From: Seonamhaeicola sp. S2-3
GTDB lineage: Bacteria; Bacteroidota; Bacteroidia; Flavobacteriales; Flavobacteriaceae
Length of the DNA stretch: 64,000 nt
Direction: 5' to 3'
Assembly (NCBI RefSeq): GCF_001971785.1
Contig: NZ_CP019389.1
Span: 197,001-261,000, forward strand
Numbering within the stretch: position 1 is the first letter of the stretch; each line of letters starts with the position of its first letter. Positions 35,530-45,023 of the stretch are shown piece after piece. Position numbers and translations under genes: made by a program. The notes beneath the pieces are model-generated. The model saw only the letters and a list, made by a program, of their open reading frames with translations, had not been told where the DNA came from and ran no database searches.

Positions 35530-37161
35530 ATGAATACATCTATGACTTCTAAAAAAACCCACGACCTATCTAAATATGGGTTAAAAGACGCAACAGTTCA
35601 TTGGAATTTATCTCCAAAAGAACTTCAAAAAATCACAGTTGAAAAAGGAATGGGCAAAGAAACTGCTAATGGTACCTTAGCCGTTAATACTGGAAAATTT
35701 ACAGGACGTTCTCCTCAAGACCGCTTTATTGTAAAAGATGACTATACTGCAGAAAGAGTTTGGTGGGGAAAAACAAATAAAGCAGTATCTCCTGAAAATT
35801 TTGATAAACTTGAAAAAGAAATTATCAAATATCTTTCTGGAAAAGAAATTTATGCAAGAGATGGCTATGTTTGTGCAGAGCCTGAATATAGAACAAATGT
35901 TAGAACGATAACCGAACTTCCTTGGTCTAATATGTTTGTTTATAACATGTTTTTAAGACCTAGCGAAAAAGAATTTGAAAACTTTAAAGAAGATTGGTTA
36001 GTACTTTGTGCTCCTGGTTATGAATGTCCAGACCCAAAAGCTTTCGGCATCCGCCAAGGAAACTTTTCAATTCTAAACTTTACCAAAAAAATAGCATTAG
36101 TTGGTGGTTCTGCATATACTGGAGAAATTAAAAAAGGTATCTTCTCTGCTATGAACATGGTTTTACCTGTAGAAAAAAACGTATTACCAATGCACTGCTC
36201 TGCAAACGTAGGCAAAAAAGGTGATACGGCTATTTTCTTCGGATTATCTGGAACAGGAAAAACAACACTTTCTGCAGATCCAGAAAGAAAATTAATTGGT
36301 GATGATGAACACGGTTGGACTGCAGACAACACCATTTTTAACTTTGAAGGTGGATGTTATGCAAAAGTAATCGATTTATCTGAAGAAAAAGAGCCAGACA
36401 TCTTTAGAGCTGTTAAACCAGGTGCTTTACTTGAAAACATAGTTTTAAAAGAAAACGGAGAACCAGATTATTTAGATAGCAGTATAACACAAAACACACG
36501 TGTAAGCTACCCTATTTATCATATTGATAATATTCAAGAAACACTTTACGCAAACAACCCAAAAAATATTTTCTTTTTAACTTGTGATGCTTTTGGTGTG
36601 TTACCTCCTGTTTCAAAATTAACTCCTGGTCAAGCGGCTTACCACTTTATCTCTGGTTATACAGCTAAAGTTGCTGGAACAGAAGCTGGAATAACTGAGC
36701 CTGTGCCATCATTCTCTGCTTGTTTTGGCGAACCATTTATGCCATTACACCCAACAGTTTACGGCGAAATGTTAAGTAAAAAAATGACTGAAGCTGGCGT
36801 TAACGTTTGGTTAATAAACACAGGCTGGAGTGCCGGACCTTACGGTGTTGGATCTCGTATCAAGCTTAAATACACTAGAGCCATGATTACTGCTATTCTA
36901 AACGGTGAATTAGACAATGTAGATTATGACCAAAACTTTATTTTTGGATTATATATGCCTAAATATTGTCCTGGTGTACCAACTGAAATTTTAGACCCAA
37001 TGAATACTTGGTTACAAAAAGGAGCTTATGTTGGAAAAGCTATACAGTTAGCACACTCATTCCACTTAAACTTCGAAAAATTTGCTAGTCAAGCTTCAAC
37101 ACAAATAATTGAAGGTGGTCCACTAATTGATGAACACCATCACTTACACGAACACTTTTAA
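35530..37161 (+). CDS. pckA: Phosphoenolpyruvate carboxykinase (ATP)
   Basis: About 543 residues. The enzyme converts oxaloacetate and ATP to PEP and CO2, the first step of gluconeogenesis. Visible are RSPQDRF, the kinase-1a loop GLSGTGKTTLS, the metal-binding LIGDDEHGW, and NTRVSYPIYHI, NTGWSAGPYGVG with the conserved order of ATP-type enzymes. ATG 35530 is preferred to a TTG three codons upstream; a second ATG (MTSKK) is four codons further. A perfect palindromic terminator follows. Confidence 0.96.
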   Translation: MNTSMTSKKTHDLSKYGLKDATVHWNLSPKELQKITVEKGMGKETANGTLAVNTGKFTGRSPQDRFIVKDDYTAERVWWGKTNKAVSPENFDKLEKEIIKYLSGKEIYARDGYVCAEPEYRTNVRTITELPWSNMFVYNMFLRPSEKEFENFKEDWLVLCAPGYECPDPKAFGIRQGNFSILNFTKKIALVGGSAYTGEIKKGIFSAMNMVLPVEKNVLPMHCSANVGKKGDTAIFFGLSGTGKTTLSADPERKLIGDDEHGWTADNTIFNFEGGCYAKVIDLSEEKEPDIFRAVKPGALLENIVLKENGEPDYLDSSITQNTRVSYPIYHIDNIQETLYANNPKNIFFLTCDAFGVLPPVSKLTPGQAAYHFISGYTAKVAGTEAGITEPVPSFSACFGEPFMPLHPTVYGEMLSKKMTEAGVNVWLINTGWSAGPYGVGSRIKLKYTRAMITAILNGELDNVDYDQNFIFGLYMPKYCPGVPTEILDPMNTWLQKGAYVGKAIQLAHSFHLNFEKFASQASTQIIEGGPLIDEHHHLHEHF

Positions 37162-37180
37162 TAGGTTTTTATTAAAAACT

Positions 37181-37206
37181 AAAGGGAGTTCTTAAGAACT
37201 CCCTTT
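37181..37206. terminator. Palindromic terminator after pckA
   Basis: A perfect 26-base palindrome with 13-base arms (AAAGGGAGTTCTT and complement). The T-run after it is short (TTT, then ATAA), so termination may depend on the very strong stem. Confidence 0.65.
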
Positions 37207-37232
37207 ATAATTAACCTTTATTTTAATTTAGA

Positions 37233-37919
37233 ATGAAACAATATTTAGCCCTTATATTACTTTTTTTAAGTTTAAATACTTTTGCACAATCTCCTGTTGA
37301 AGATAAAATAGGTTCTTGGTTTACCTATGGTGGTACTTATAGAATTTCAGATAAAATTAGTGTTAGCAACGTTGTACAGTCATGGCACTACGAAATTGCT
37401 GATAATTTCAATTTTTTTCTTGCCAATTTAGCTTTTAACTATCACGTTTCTCCTAAGTTTACTACCTCTGTATCTTATGGTTGGACGGATATAGATAGCG
37501 GTTTTGAGAAAAGTGGATCACACACCTACGAAAATAGAATTTATGAACAATTAGGCTACAAACATAAATTAGCTAATCTTCCTTTTGACCATAGATTAAG
37601 GTTAGAACAACGATTTTTAAACAAACCTGCTCCTATAGAAAACGTAATGCACAACCGTATGCGTTATAGAATAGGTACCAAAATAACATTAAACAAAACC
37701 CTTTTTATTAGGTTGAATAATGAATTTATTTGGACTATTGAAACCAAAAAGAATGATGGCTTTACAGAAAACAGAGCTTACGGAGCCTTAGGTATTAATG
37801 TTTTTAAATCTGCCAACCTTCAAGTTGGTTATTTAAACAGAAAAATAAGTGGCTTAGATTTACATAGATTACAACTAGGATTCTTTTACAAAGTAGATTT
37901 TAGAAAAAAAACAGAGTAG
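37233..37919 (+). CDS. DUF2490 outer-membrane beta-barrel-like protein
   Basis: 228 residues with a signal peptide (LALILLFLSLNTFAQ) and alternating strand patterns such as GSWFTYGGTYRISDKISVS, HRLRLEQRFLNK and MRYRIGTKITL, ending on an F-containing strand (LQLGFFYKVDFRKK). These fit DUF2490, a family of predicted outer-membrane proteins without known function. The gene ends exactly where rlmF ends on the other strand, with no bases between. Confidence 0.82.
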   Translation: MKQYLALILLFLSLNTFAQSPVEDKIGSWFTYGGTYRISDKISVSNVVQSWHYEIADNFNFFLANLAFNYHVSPKFTTSVSYGWTDIDSGFEKSGSHTYENRIYEQLGYKHKLANLPFDHRLRLEQRFLNKPAPIENVMHNRMRYRIGTKITLNKTLFIRLNNEFIWTIETKKNDGFTENRAYGALGINVFKSANLQVGYLNRKISGLDLHRLQLGFFYKVDFRKKTE

Positions 37920-38795
37920 TTATTCTTGAAATGTCCAAGCAATAATTCTTGATAATTTATTGCCTTGCCCCATATTAATAACTTTAACAGTTTTAGCGTT
38001 AAGTTTTTTAAGAGATACTTTCAATCCTCTAATCAATTCTTTTTTAGATACTAATGATGTAAACCAGATACTCTGATTTTTGTATAAAGAACTTTCATAT
38101 ATATAATTATGAAGAAATGCTTTTTCACCCCCTTTATACCAAAGTTCATTATGTTTACCAGAAAAGTTTCTAATAAGTTTGTCTTGAGATGTATTTAATC
38201 CTTTTAATTTTCTAGCAGTAGCAGCTATAGCTTCTTGTTCTGATTTGTAAAAAGGTGGATTACACATGGTTATTGAAAATTTGTCTGCAGAAGTTAAAAT
38301 ACCTTTTAAAATGTGTTGACTGTTTTCTTGAAATCTTAATGTAATATCATTTGTTAAATCATTTTTATCAATAATATGTTGTGCATGTTTTAAAGAATTT
38401 TTGTCAATGTCAGTTCCAACAAAATTCCATTGGTACTCAGCATTTCCTAGAATAGGATAAATACAACTAGCACCTGTTCCTATATCTAAAACTTTAATTT
38501 TTTCAGATATTTTAGTTTCAACTAATAAATCGTATAAATAATGAATATAATCAACTCTACCTGGAATTGGCGGACATAGATTTTTATCTGGAAATTCCCA
38601 AAACTTAACGTTATAATACGCTAATAACAAACTCGTGTTAAGCGCTTTAACTGCTTTAGGGTTTGAAAAATCTATAGTTTGTGTTTTGTATTTATTAACA
38701 AATACAAAAGATTTTAAACTAGAAAATACGCTGCATAAAACATCAAAATCATAACCAAATTTATGCTTGTTTTTATGATGCAATTGTGAAGTCAC
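37920..38795 (-). CDS. rlmF: 23S rRNA (adenine-1618 N6) methyltransferase RlmF
   Basis: 291 residues of a SAM-dependent methyltransferase. The RlmF opening (LHHKNKHKFGYDFDVL) is followed by FSNPKAVKALNTSLLL, motif I (VLDIGTGASCIYPILG), the catalytic NPPF in MCNPPFYKSEQEA, and GGEKAFLHNYI. The enzyme methylates A1618 of 23S rRNA. It is monocistronic; the short intergenic space on its left is zero, so it shares its downstream end with the DUF2490 gene. Confidence 0.93.
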   Translation of the reverse strand: MTSQLHHKNKHKFGYDFDVLCSVFSSLKSFVFVNKYKTQTIDFSNPKAVKALNTSLLLAYYNVKFWEFPDKNLCPPIPGRVDYIHYLYDLLVETKISEKIKVLDIGTGASCIYPILGNAEYQWNFVGTDIDKNSLKHAQHIIDKNDLTNDITLRFQENSQHILKGILTSADKFSITMCNPPFYKSEQEAIAATARKLKGLNTSQDKLIRNFSGKHNELWYKGGEKAFLHNYIYESSLYKNQSIWFTSLVSKKELIRGLKVSLKKLNAKTVKVINMGQGNKLSRIIAWTFQE

Positions 38796-38907
38796 CCTAA
38801 TTGTTTAAAATTAATTTAGCTAAAGTGCTTATATAATTCTAAAACACCAAAATATTTTACAGGCAACTTTTATCAATTGCTTATCTTCGTCAAAAAAAAA
38901 ATTTAAT

Positions 38908-39579
38908 ATGCTTAAAGCAGTTATTTTTGATATGGATGGGGTTATTATAGACAGTGAACCACTGCATAATAAAGCCTACAATGATATGTTTAATCATGTT
39001 GGTATTGAAGTTTCAACAGAATTATATGAGTCATTTACAGGGCAATCTACCATAAATATTTGCAAACGTTTGTGCAATCATTTTAATCTTAAACAATCTC
39101 CAGAAACTTTAGTGGCTTTAAAAAGAAAGTATTATAAACACTTTTTTGAAACAAACTCTGATTTAACCCTTATTGATGGTGTTTTAGATTTAATTAAAGA
39201 TTATCACAGTAATGGTTTAACCTTAGTTTTAGGTTCATCTGCTGCAATGACAAGCATTAATCAGATTTTTGAACGATTTGATTTGGACAAATATTTTAAA
39301 GCAAAATTAAGTGGTGCCGATTTAAAGCAATCTAAACCACACCCCGAAATATTTATAAAAGCTGCAGAAGCCTCTGGTTTCAAAAAAGAAGAATGTATGG
39401 TTATTGAAGATTCAACCAATGGTATACATGCTGCACATGCTGCAGGTATTTACTGTGTTGGTTATGATAGTTTTCACTCTAAAAACCAAGACTATTCTAA
39501 AGCTGATATGGTTATTAAAGATTTTAAGGAAATTACTTTTGATAGACTAAATGAGGTTTTAACTAATTCCTTCCAATAA
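38908..39579 (+). CDS. HAD-family hydrolase, beta-phosphoglucomutase-like
   Basis: 223 residues with HAD motif 1 FDMDGVIIDSEPLHNKAYN, typical of the phosphoglucomutase-like subgroup, motif 2 LGSSAAM, the lysine in KQSKPHPEIFIKAA, and motif 4 VIEDSTNGIHAAHAAG. The helical cap is of the same type as in PgmB and in sugar-phosphate phosphatases. A mutase or a phosphatase acting on a sugar phosphate is likely; the choice cannot be made from the sequence. Confidence 0.85.
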   Translation: MLKAVIFDMDGVIIDSEPLHNKAYNDMFNHVGIEVSTELYESFTGQSTINICKRLCNHFNLKQSPETLVALKRKYYKHFFETNSDLTLIDGVLDLIKDYHSNGLTLVLGSSAAMTSINQIFERFDLDKYFKAKLSGADLKQSKPHPEIFIKAAEASGFKKEECMVIEDSTNGIHAAHAAGIYCVGYDSFHSKNQDYSKADMVIKDFKEITFDRLNEVLTNSFQ

Positions 39580-39637
39580 TTTTTTTAGACTTTAAAACAT
39601 AAGTTTTATTCTTAAAAATGCATACAATATTGCTATA

Positions 39638-39667
39638 AAAAAAGTGAACCTAATGATTCACTTTTTT
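39638..39667. terminator. Bidirectional terminator (HAD gene / MotA-like gene)
   Basis: AAAAAAGTGAA at 39638-39648 pairs with TTCACTTTTTT at 39657-39667 around an 8-base loop. The A and T tails let it work for both converging genes. Confidence 0.85.
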
Positions 39668-39688
39668 AATTTAGTGTTAGCATAAAAT

Positions 39689-40120
39689 TTATTCAGCAAC
39701 TTCTTTATCTGCGTTACTAAACCATCTTAAAATAAGAATACCCAATCTAGCAATTACAAATGAAAACAACCCAAATGTAGCAGTTAGAAGTGATACTTTA
39801 AGACCACCCGCAAAAATCTCAGGACTAGGACTTCCCATTGCTTCAATTGAATCGAACGCTGTAATTAATCCTATTACTGAACCTAGAAAACCTAAAACTA
39901 AACCTAGCAAGCTAGAGTCTGTAGTTAACTTTATGTATTTTTTTGAAAGTAGTTCGTTTTTTTTTAGATTGATGAAACTCATAATAATAAAAAATACAGA
40001 TAATAGCAGGCATATTAATATTAAAGACATAAATAATGGTCCGCCCTCATTAAAACGATCAACAAATTGCAAGGTAATAACCAATTTATCAGCAAACAAA
40101 GAAATTAAAAATAAACTCAT
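39689..40120 (-). CDS. MotA/TolQ/ExbB-like membrane protein
   Basis: 143 residues with three helices (FMSLILICLLLSVFFIIMSF, LGLVLGFLGSVIGLITAF and SLLTATFGLFSFVIARLG). The stretch LGFLGSVIGLITAFDSIEAMG and the second GGLKVSLLTATFG follow the TolQ/ExbB/MotA pattern. Such proteins form proton channels with an ExbD/TolR partner, but no partner gene is adjacent and the protein is short, so it may act alone or with a distant partner. Confidence 0.75.
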   Translation of the reverse strand: MSLFLISLFADKLVITLQFVDRFNEGGPLFMSLILICLLLSVFFIIMSFINLKKNELLSKKYIKLTTDSSLLGLVLGFLGSVIGLITAFDSIEAMGSPSPEIFAGGLKVSLLTATFGLFSFVIARLGILILRWFSNADKEVAE

Positions 40121-40311
40121 AATTAACGGTTTTTAATTGAACATACCCAAACTTAATGCCTTTTATAGGTTTGAAAATTAAAATGAGACCAATAACCAAA
40201 TTAGCACAGGAAATAACAGTATTGCAAAATCCGTCCTTAAATTGGTTATTCGTCTACAAAATAAGATTTAGCATGTAAAAATATACTATTATTGTATGAA
40301 TACATGCAATA

Positions 40312-41361
40312 ATGCTTTCAAAACAGTTTATTATAAATAAAATTGGGCACGCGTTTTTACACTTGCTCTTTTGGTTGGGAGTACTTTTATTTTTTACTTA
40401 TCTTTTTGGTGCAGATAGTAAAAACTTTAATGATACACTGTGGTTTGCTGGTTTTTTAATGCCAATAACCATAGCAGTTTCTTATGTATCTGTATATAAA
40501 TTAATCCCAGATTATTTGGTAAAAAAACGGTACGCCCTTTTTATTCTATACAGTAGTTACACCTTTATAGTTTCGGTATATTTAGTTATGGTTTCTATAT
40601 TTTTTAGTTTGATTTACATATCAAACTTTAAATATGAACAAATGGCTCCTGCTACAAAAAACATGCTGTTTGTTATTACAGCAGTATATTTGGTAGCTTT
40701 TATTGTAAGTGCTTTTAAATTATTAAAGCTTAATTTTAAAAATGCTGAACAAAACAGTACTCTAAAAACAAAAATTTTAGACACACAACTAAAGTTAAAA
40801 GAACAAGAATTGAATTATTTAAAAATGCAAATACATCCGCATTTTTTATTCAACACCCTAAATACCATGTATGGATTTGCTTTAAAAAAAGCAGACGAAA
40901 CCCCAGAAATGATATTAAAACTTTCAAATTTACTAGACTATTTATTATATCAAGCAGATAAACCATTTGTACTTTTAACTGAAGAAATTGCTCATATAAA
41001 AGATTATATTGCTTTAGAAGAAATGCGATTTAATGATACATTAAAAATTTCTTTTAAAACAACTAATATTGATGTTACTCAAAAAATAGCTCCCATGCTT
41101 TTACTACCTTTTGTTGAAAATAGCTTTAAACATGGTTTTATAAAGCATGGTGTTTTAAATGTTGATATTAATTTAACTTGCAAACCCAATAAAATTTATT
41201 TTTCAATAATTAATACCAGTAAAAAATCTAAAACACATACTAATGGCATTGGGCTAGAAAATATAAAAAAACGTTTAGATTTACTTTACCCCAACAAATA
41301 CTCAATAAAAATTGATGATAATACACCAAACTTTAAAGTAGAATTAATTCTGAATTTTTGA
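40312..41361 (+). CDS. LytS-type sensor histidine kinase
   Basis: 349 residues: four membrane helices (about 10-145), a short coiled coil (NAEQNSTLKTKILDTQLKLK), then the His_kinase (PF06580) box LKMQIHPHFLFNTLNTMYG with the likely phosphoryl-accepting H175, and an ATPase part with LLPFVENSFKHG and NGIGLENIKKRLDLLY. It would phosphorylate the LytTR regulator encoded directly after it, whose start overlaps its stop. The ligand is unknown: no extracellular sensor domain is present between the helices. Confidence 0.92.
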   Translation: MLSKQFIINKIGHAFLHLLFWLGVLLFFTYLFGADSKNFNDTLWFAGFLMPITIAVSYVSVYKLIPDYLVKKRYALFILYSSYTFIVSVYLVMVSIFFSLIYISNFKYEQMAPATKNMLFVITAVYLVAFIVSAFKLLKLNFKNAEQNSTLKTKILDTQLKLKEQELNYLKMQIHPHFLFNTLNTMYGFALKKADETPEMILKLSNLLDYLLYQADKPFVLLTEEIAHIKDYIALEEMRFNDTLKISFKTTNIDVTQKIAPMLLLPFVENSFKHGFIKHGVLNVDINLTCKPNKIYFSIINTSKKSKTHTNGIGLENIKKRLDLLYPNKYSIKIDDNTPNFKVELILNF

Positions 41362-42074
41362 TAAACAACACCTCCATATCGTGCCTAATTGTTGATGACG
41401 AAATTATAGCCAGAGAAGTTATAGCTACACATCTTTCAAAAATTAATAATATAAGTGTTGTTGCAAGTTGTAGTAATGCTCTAGAAGCTTTTAATTGGAT
41501 AAACACAACCAAAATAGATCTTGTTTTTTTAGATATTAATATGCCGGAAATATCGGGTATTTTGTTTGCTAAATCTATAAACAAAAACATTAAAATTATT
41601 TTTACAACAGCTTACAGAGATTATGCTGTAGAAGGTTTTGAGCTTAAAGCCGTTGATTATTTATTAAAACCCATTGCTTTTGAACGTTTATTAAAAGCGG
41701 TTAATAATTACTTTGAAACGCTACAGCGCAACGAAAAACAATTAGAGAATAGTAGAGACTTTAACGGATTTATTTTTGTTCGTGCAGATAGAAAAATGAT
41801 TAAAATTAATTTTGATGACATTGTTTATATTGAAAGTTATAGTGATTATTTAAAAATTCATTTAAATAACAAAACCATAATAACACGAGAAACCATTAGT
41901 GCTATTGAAGCAAAATTACCTAAACAAAAATTTTTAAGAATACACCGTTCTTACATCATTGCTTTAGAGCAAATTACATCATTTACCAATGAACACATTA
42001 CTATTTTAAAAAAGACTTTACCAATAAGTAGAGGTTATAAAAAAGAGGTGTTAAAACACCTAGAACAATATTAA
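41358..42074 (+). CDS. LytTR-family response regulator
   Basis: 238 residues: receiver domain (1-120, acceptor D59 in LVFLDINMPE, then TTAYRDYAVEGFELKAVDYLLKP split as TTAYRDYAVEGF and AVDYLLKP) followed by a LytTR DNA-binding domain (FIFVRADRKMIKINFDDIVY and RIHRSYIIAL). The start is TTG at 41358, and its last two bases with the next A form the TGA stop of the kinase gene, so translation should be coupled. It is the partner of the preceding kinase. A bidirectional terminator follows. Confidence 0.92.
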   Translation: MINNTSISCLIVDDEIIAREVIATHLSKINNISVVASCSNALEAFNWINTTKIDLVFLDINMPEISGILFAKSINKNIKIIFTTAYRDYAVEGFELKAVDYLLKPIAFERLLKAVNNYFETLQRNEKQLENSRDFNGFIFVRADRKMIKINFDDIVYIESYSDYLKIHLNNKTIITRETISAIEAKLPKQKFLRIHRSYIIALEQITSFTNEHITILKKTLPISRGYKKEVLKHLEQY

Positions 42075-42151
42075 TATGATATTGTTACTATTATTTATAT
42101 CAAAAACTTAATACCAAGAGTAAAATTTTATAATAAAGTAAAACATCAAAT

Positions 42152-42184
42152 AAAAAAAGCAAATCTTATCGATTTGCTTTTTTT
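42152..42184. terminator. Bidirectional terminator (LytTR gene / sucC)
   Basis: Seven A plus GCAAATC (42152-42165) pair with GATTTGC plus seven T (42171-42184) around a 5-base loop. It serves both converging genes. Confidence 0.88.
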
Positions 42185-42209
42185 ATTATAGTTGTCCCGT
42201 CCTAAAAGT

Positions 42210-43400
42210 TTAAGATAACACTTCTTGAACCTTATCTGCGGCCTCTTGAAACTCTGTAGCACTTAAAACTGCTAAACCAGAATTATCAATTAATTCTTTA
42301 GCAATATCTGCATTGGTACCTTGTAAACGCACAATAATAGGCACATTTATATTACCCATATTTTTATAAGCATCAATAACGCCTTGCGCCACACGATCGC
42401 AACGTACAATACCACCAAAAATATTAATTAGAATAGCTTTTACTGCAGGGTCTTTTAAAATAATTTTAAAAGCAGCCTCTACACGAGCCGCATCTGCGGT
42501 ACCACCAACATCTAAAAAGTTTGCTGGCTCACCTCCTGCTTGTTTAATTAAATCCATTGTTGCCATGGCTAAACCTGCTCCATTTACCATACACCCCACG
42601 TTACCATCTAAATCAACATAATTTAAACCAACTTCTTTGGCTTCAACTTCTATTGGATTTTCTTCACGTAAATCTCTTAAATTAACATAATCTTTATGTC
42701 TGTAAAGCGCATTATCATCTATGGTAACTTTAGCATCAACAGCTAAAATTTTGTTATCACTAGTTTTTAAAACTGGGTTAATTTCAAATAAAGATGAATC
42801 AGATTTCACATAAGCTGTATAAAGTGCCATTACAAATTTGGTCATTTCTTTAAACGCAGTTCCAGATAATCCAAGATTAAAAGCTACTCGTCTTGCTTGA
42901 AATGGTAATAACCCCACTGATGGATCAATTTCTTCAGTAAAAATTAAATGAGGGGTTTCTTCGGCAACCGTTTCAATATCCATTCCACCTTCGGTAGAAT
43001 ACATAATCATGTTGCGTCCAGTACCTCTATTTAATAAAACAGACATATAATATTCTTCTGTTTCACTTTCACCTGGATAATAAACATCTTCTGCTACTAA
43101 AACCTGATGAACTTTTTTACCTTCAGCAGATGTTTGAGGTGTAATTAAGTTCATACCAATAATTTCACCAGCAATATCCTCTACTTCTTGCAAGTTTTTA
43201 GCAAGCTTTACACCGCCACCTTTACCACGACCACCTGCATGTACTTGTGCTTTAATTACATGCCAGCTAGTACCAGTTTCAGTAGTTAATTGTTTTGCAG
43301 CAGCTACAGCTTCATTAGCATTTTGGGCAACAATACCACGTTGGATACGCACTCCAAAACTGCTTAATATTTCTTTACCTTGATATTCGTGTAAATTCAT
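42210..43400 (-). CDS. sucC: Succinate-CoA ligase, beta subunit (ADP-forming)
   Basis: 396 residues, the ATP-grasp subunit of succinyl-CoA synthetase, which makes ATP or GTP from succinyl-CoA in the TCA cycle. MNLHEYQGKEIL opens the protein; VHAGGRGKGGGVKLA is part of the nucleotide site, and LDGNVGCMVNGAGLAMATMD with NIFGGIVRCDRVAQG are the C-terminal hallmarks. The alpha subunit gene (sucD) is not next to it, as is common in Bacteroidota. Confidence 0.97.
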   Translation of the reverse strand: MNLHEYQGKEILSSFGVRIQRGIVAQNANEAVAAAKQLTTETGTSWHVIKAQVHAGGRGKGGGVKLAKNLQEVEDIAGEIIGMNLITPQTSAEGKKVHQVLVAEDVYYPGESETEEYYMSVLLNRGTGRNMIMYSTEGGMDIETVAEETPHLIFTEEIDPSVGLLPFQARRVAFNLGLSGTAFKEMTKFVMALYTAYVKSDSSLFEINPVLKTSDNKILAVDAKVTIDDNALYRHKDYVNLRDLREENPIEVEAKEVGLNYVDLDGNVGCMVNGAGLAMATMDLIKQAGGEPANFLDVGGTADAARVEAAFKIILKDPAVKAILINIFGGIVRCDRVAQGVIDAYKNMGNINVPIIVRLQGTNADIAKELIDNSGLAVLSATEFQEAADKVQEVLS

Positions 43401-43426
43401 AATTCGCTCATTATTTATAAGAAAAG

Positions 43427-43434
43427 CAAATGTA
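43427..43434 (-). promoter_or_regulatory. Candidate -7 element for sucC
   Basis: On the minus strand TACATTTG fits TAnnTTTG, 26 bases before the ATG of sucC. No -33 TTG is seen. The dyad TAGCGA / TCGCTA (43440-43457), six bases upstream of the -7 element, could be a regulator site. Confidence 0.35.
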
Positions 43435-43574
43435 GATAATAGCGATTACTTTCGCTAATAATTATTATTTAAAACTTTTTTTATTTTAAAACTTTTATAT
43501 TTTGTTAATTATTTAACATCTTGTTTAGTTTGTATTATTTTTTAGTTATTTATTTTTTATTCACTTGAATAAAA

Positions 43575-43582
43575 TATCTTTG
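43575..43582 (+). promoter_or_regulatory. Candidate -7 element for lysA
   Basis: TATCTTTG matches TAnnTTTG and stands 18 bases before the lysA start at 43601. A -33 TTG at the expected distance is missing. Confidence 0.4.
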
Positions 43583-43600
43583 GCAAAAATTTGAAAAGTT

Positions 43601-44836
43601 ATGACGGAAAATCAATTGCTTAAAATAGCACAAGATTTTGGAAGCCCTGTTTATGTTTATGATGCCGAAAAAATTGAATCGCAATATAAACGTTTAACTA
43701 ATGCCTTTAAAAGTATAAAAAGTTTAAAGATAAATTATGCTGTTAAGGCATTATCTAACATCTCAATATTAAAGTTATTGCATGCTTTAGGTTCTGGTAT
43801 AGATACGGTTTCATTACAAGAGGTTCAGCTTGGTTTGGCTGCGGGGTATGCCCCAGAACAAATTATTTTTACTCCAAACGGTGTGTCTTTAGAAGAAATT
43901 GAACAAGCTGCTAAATTGGGCGTTAAAATAAACATTGATAATCTGTCTATTTTAGAACAATTTGGAACAAAACATCCTGATATTCCTGTTTGTATTAGAA
44001 TAAATCCTCATGTAATGGCAGGTGGAAATGCTAATATTTCAGTTGGTCATATAGATTCTAAATTTGGAATTTCAATTCATCAAATACCTCATATTTTACG
44101 TATTGTTGAAAACACTAATATGACTATTAACGGTATTCATATGCATACTGGTAGTGATATTTTAGACATTGAAGTTTTCTTATATGCCAGTGAAATATTA
44201 TTTGAAACCGCTAAACAATTTAAAAATTTAGATTTTATTGATTTTGGGTCTGGTTTTAAAGTACCTTATAAAAATGGTGATATTGAAACCAATATTGAAG
44301 AATTAGGCAAAAAACTATCAGAAAGATTTAACAACTTTTGCAAAGAATACGGTAAAGAGTTAACCTTAGCTTTTGAACCTGGTAAATTCTTAGTTAGCGA
44401 ATCTGGTAATTTTCTAGTTAAAGTTAATGCCGTAAAGCAAACAACCTCAACTGTTTTTGCACAAGTAGATTCTGGCTTTAATCATTTAATACGCCCCATG
44501 TTTTATGGGTCTCACCATGAAATTGACAATATTTCTAACCCTAAAGGTCGAGAGCGTTTCTACACTGTTGTAGGTTATATTTGTGAAACAGATACATTTG
44601 GAAATAACAGACGTATTAATGAAATTACCGAAGGTGACATTCTTCGCTTTAAAAATGCGGGCGCTTATTGTTTTTCTATGGCTAGTAATTACAACTCTAG
44701 GTTTAGACCTGCCGAAGTTTTATGGTATAATAACAAAGCCCATTTAATTAGAAAAAGAGAAACTTTTGAAGATATAACTAGAAACCAAATTGAAGTAGAT
44801 TTTTCTTCAAAAAAGGAAAAAGAACTAGCTAAATAA
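43601..44836 (+). CDS. lysA: Diaminopimelate decarboxylase
   Basis: 411 residues of a fold III PLP enzyme, forming lysine from meso-diaminopimelate. The PLP lysine is in NYAVKALSNISIL, the HMHTGSDI motif and GGNANISVGHIDSKFGI lie in the barrel, and EPGKFLVSESG and CETDTFGNNR contain substrate and PLP residues. The end is normal. Standard length and motif order. It is monocistronic between sucC (divergent) and a terminator. Confidence 0.95.
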   Translation: MTENQLLKIAQDFGSPVYVYDAEKIESQYKRLTNAFKSIKSLKINYAVKALSNISILKLLHALGSGIDTVSLQEVQLGLAAGYAPEQIIFTPNGVSLEEIEQAAKLGVKINIDNLSILEQFGTKHPDIPVCIRINPHVMAGGNANISVGHIDSKFGISIHQIPHILRIVENTNMTINGIHMHTGSDILDIEVFLYASEILFETAKQFKNLDFIDFGSGFKVPYKNGDIETNIEELGKKLSERFNNFCKEYGKELTLAFEPGKFLVSESGNFLVKVNAVKQTTSTVFAQVDSGFNHLIRPMFYGSHHEIDNISNPKGRERFYTVVGYICETDTFGNNRRINEITEGDILRFKNAGAYCFSMASNYNSRFRPAEVLWYNNKAHLIRKRETFEDITRNQIEVDFSSKKEKELAK

Positions 44837-44860
44837 ATCAACAATAAACTTTACTTTAGG

Positions 44861-44888
44861 TGCTCAACTTATGTTGGGCATTTTTTTT
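44861..44888 (+). terminator. Intrinsic terminator after lysA
   Basis: TGCTCAAC at 44861-44868 pairs with GTTGGGCA at 44873-44880, with one G-U pair and a 4-base loop. Eight T follow. Confidence 0.85.
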
Positions 44889-45023
44889 ATCCAAAGATTA
44901 TATCTACATTTATAATTCCTCCCTAGGTCTTTTTAAATAATAGCAACTTAATAAAAAGACTTATATGTGTAAATTGTGTTTCAATTATTTTAGTAGTTTT
45001 TATTACTCTCGTCACCATCTCTA

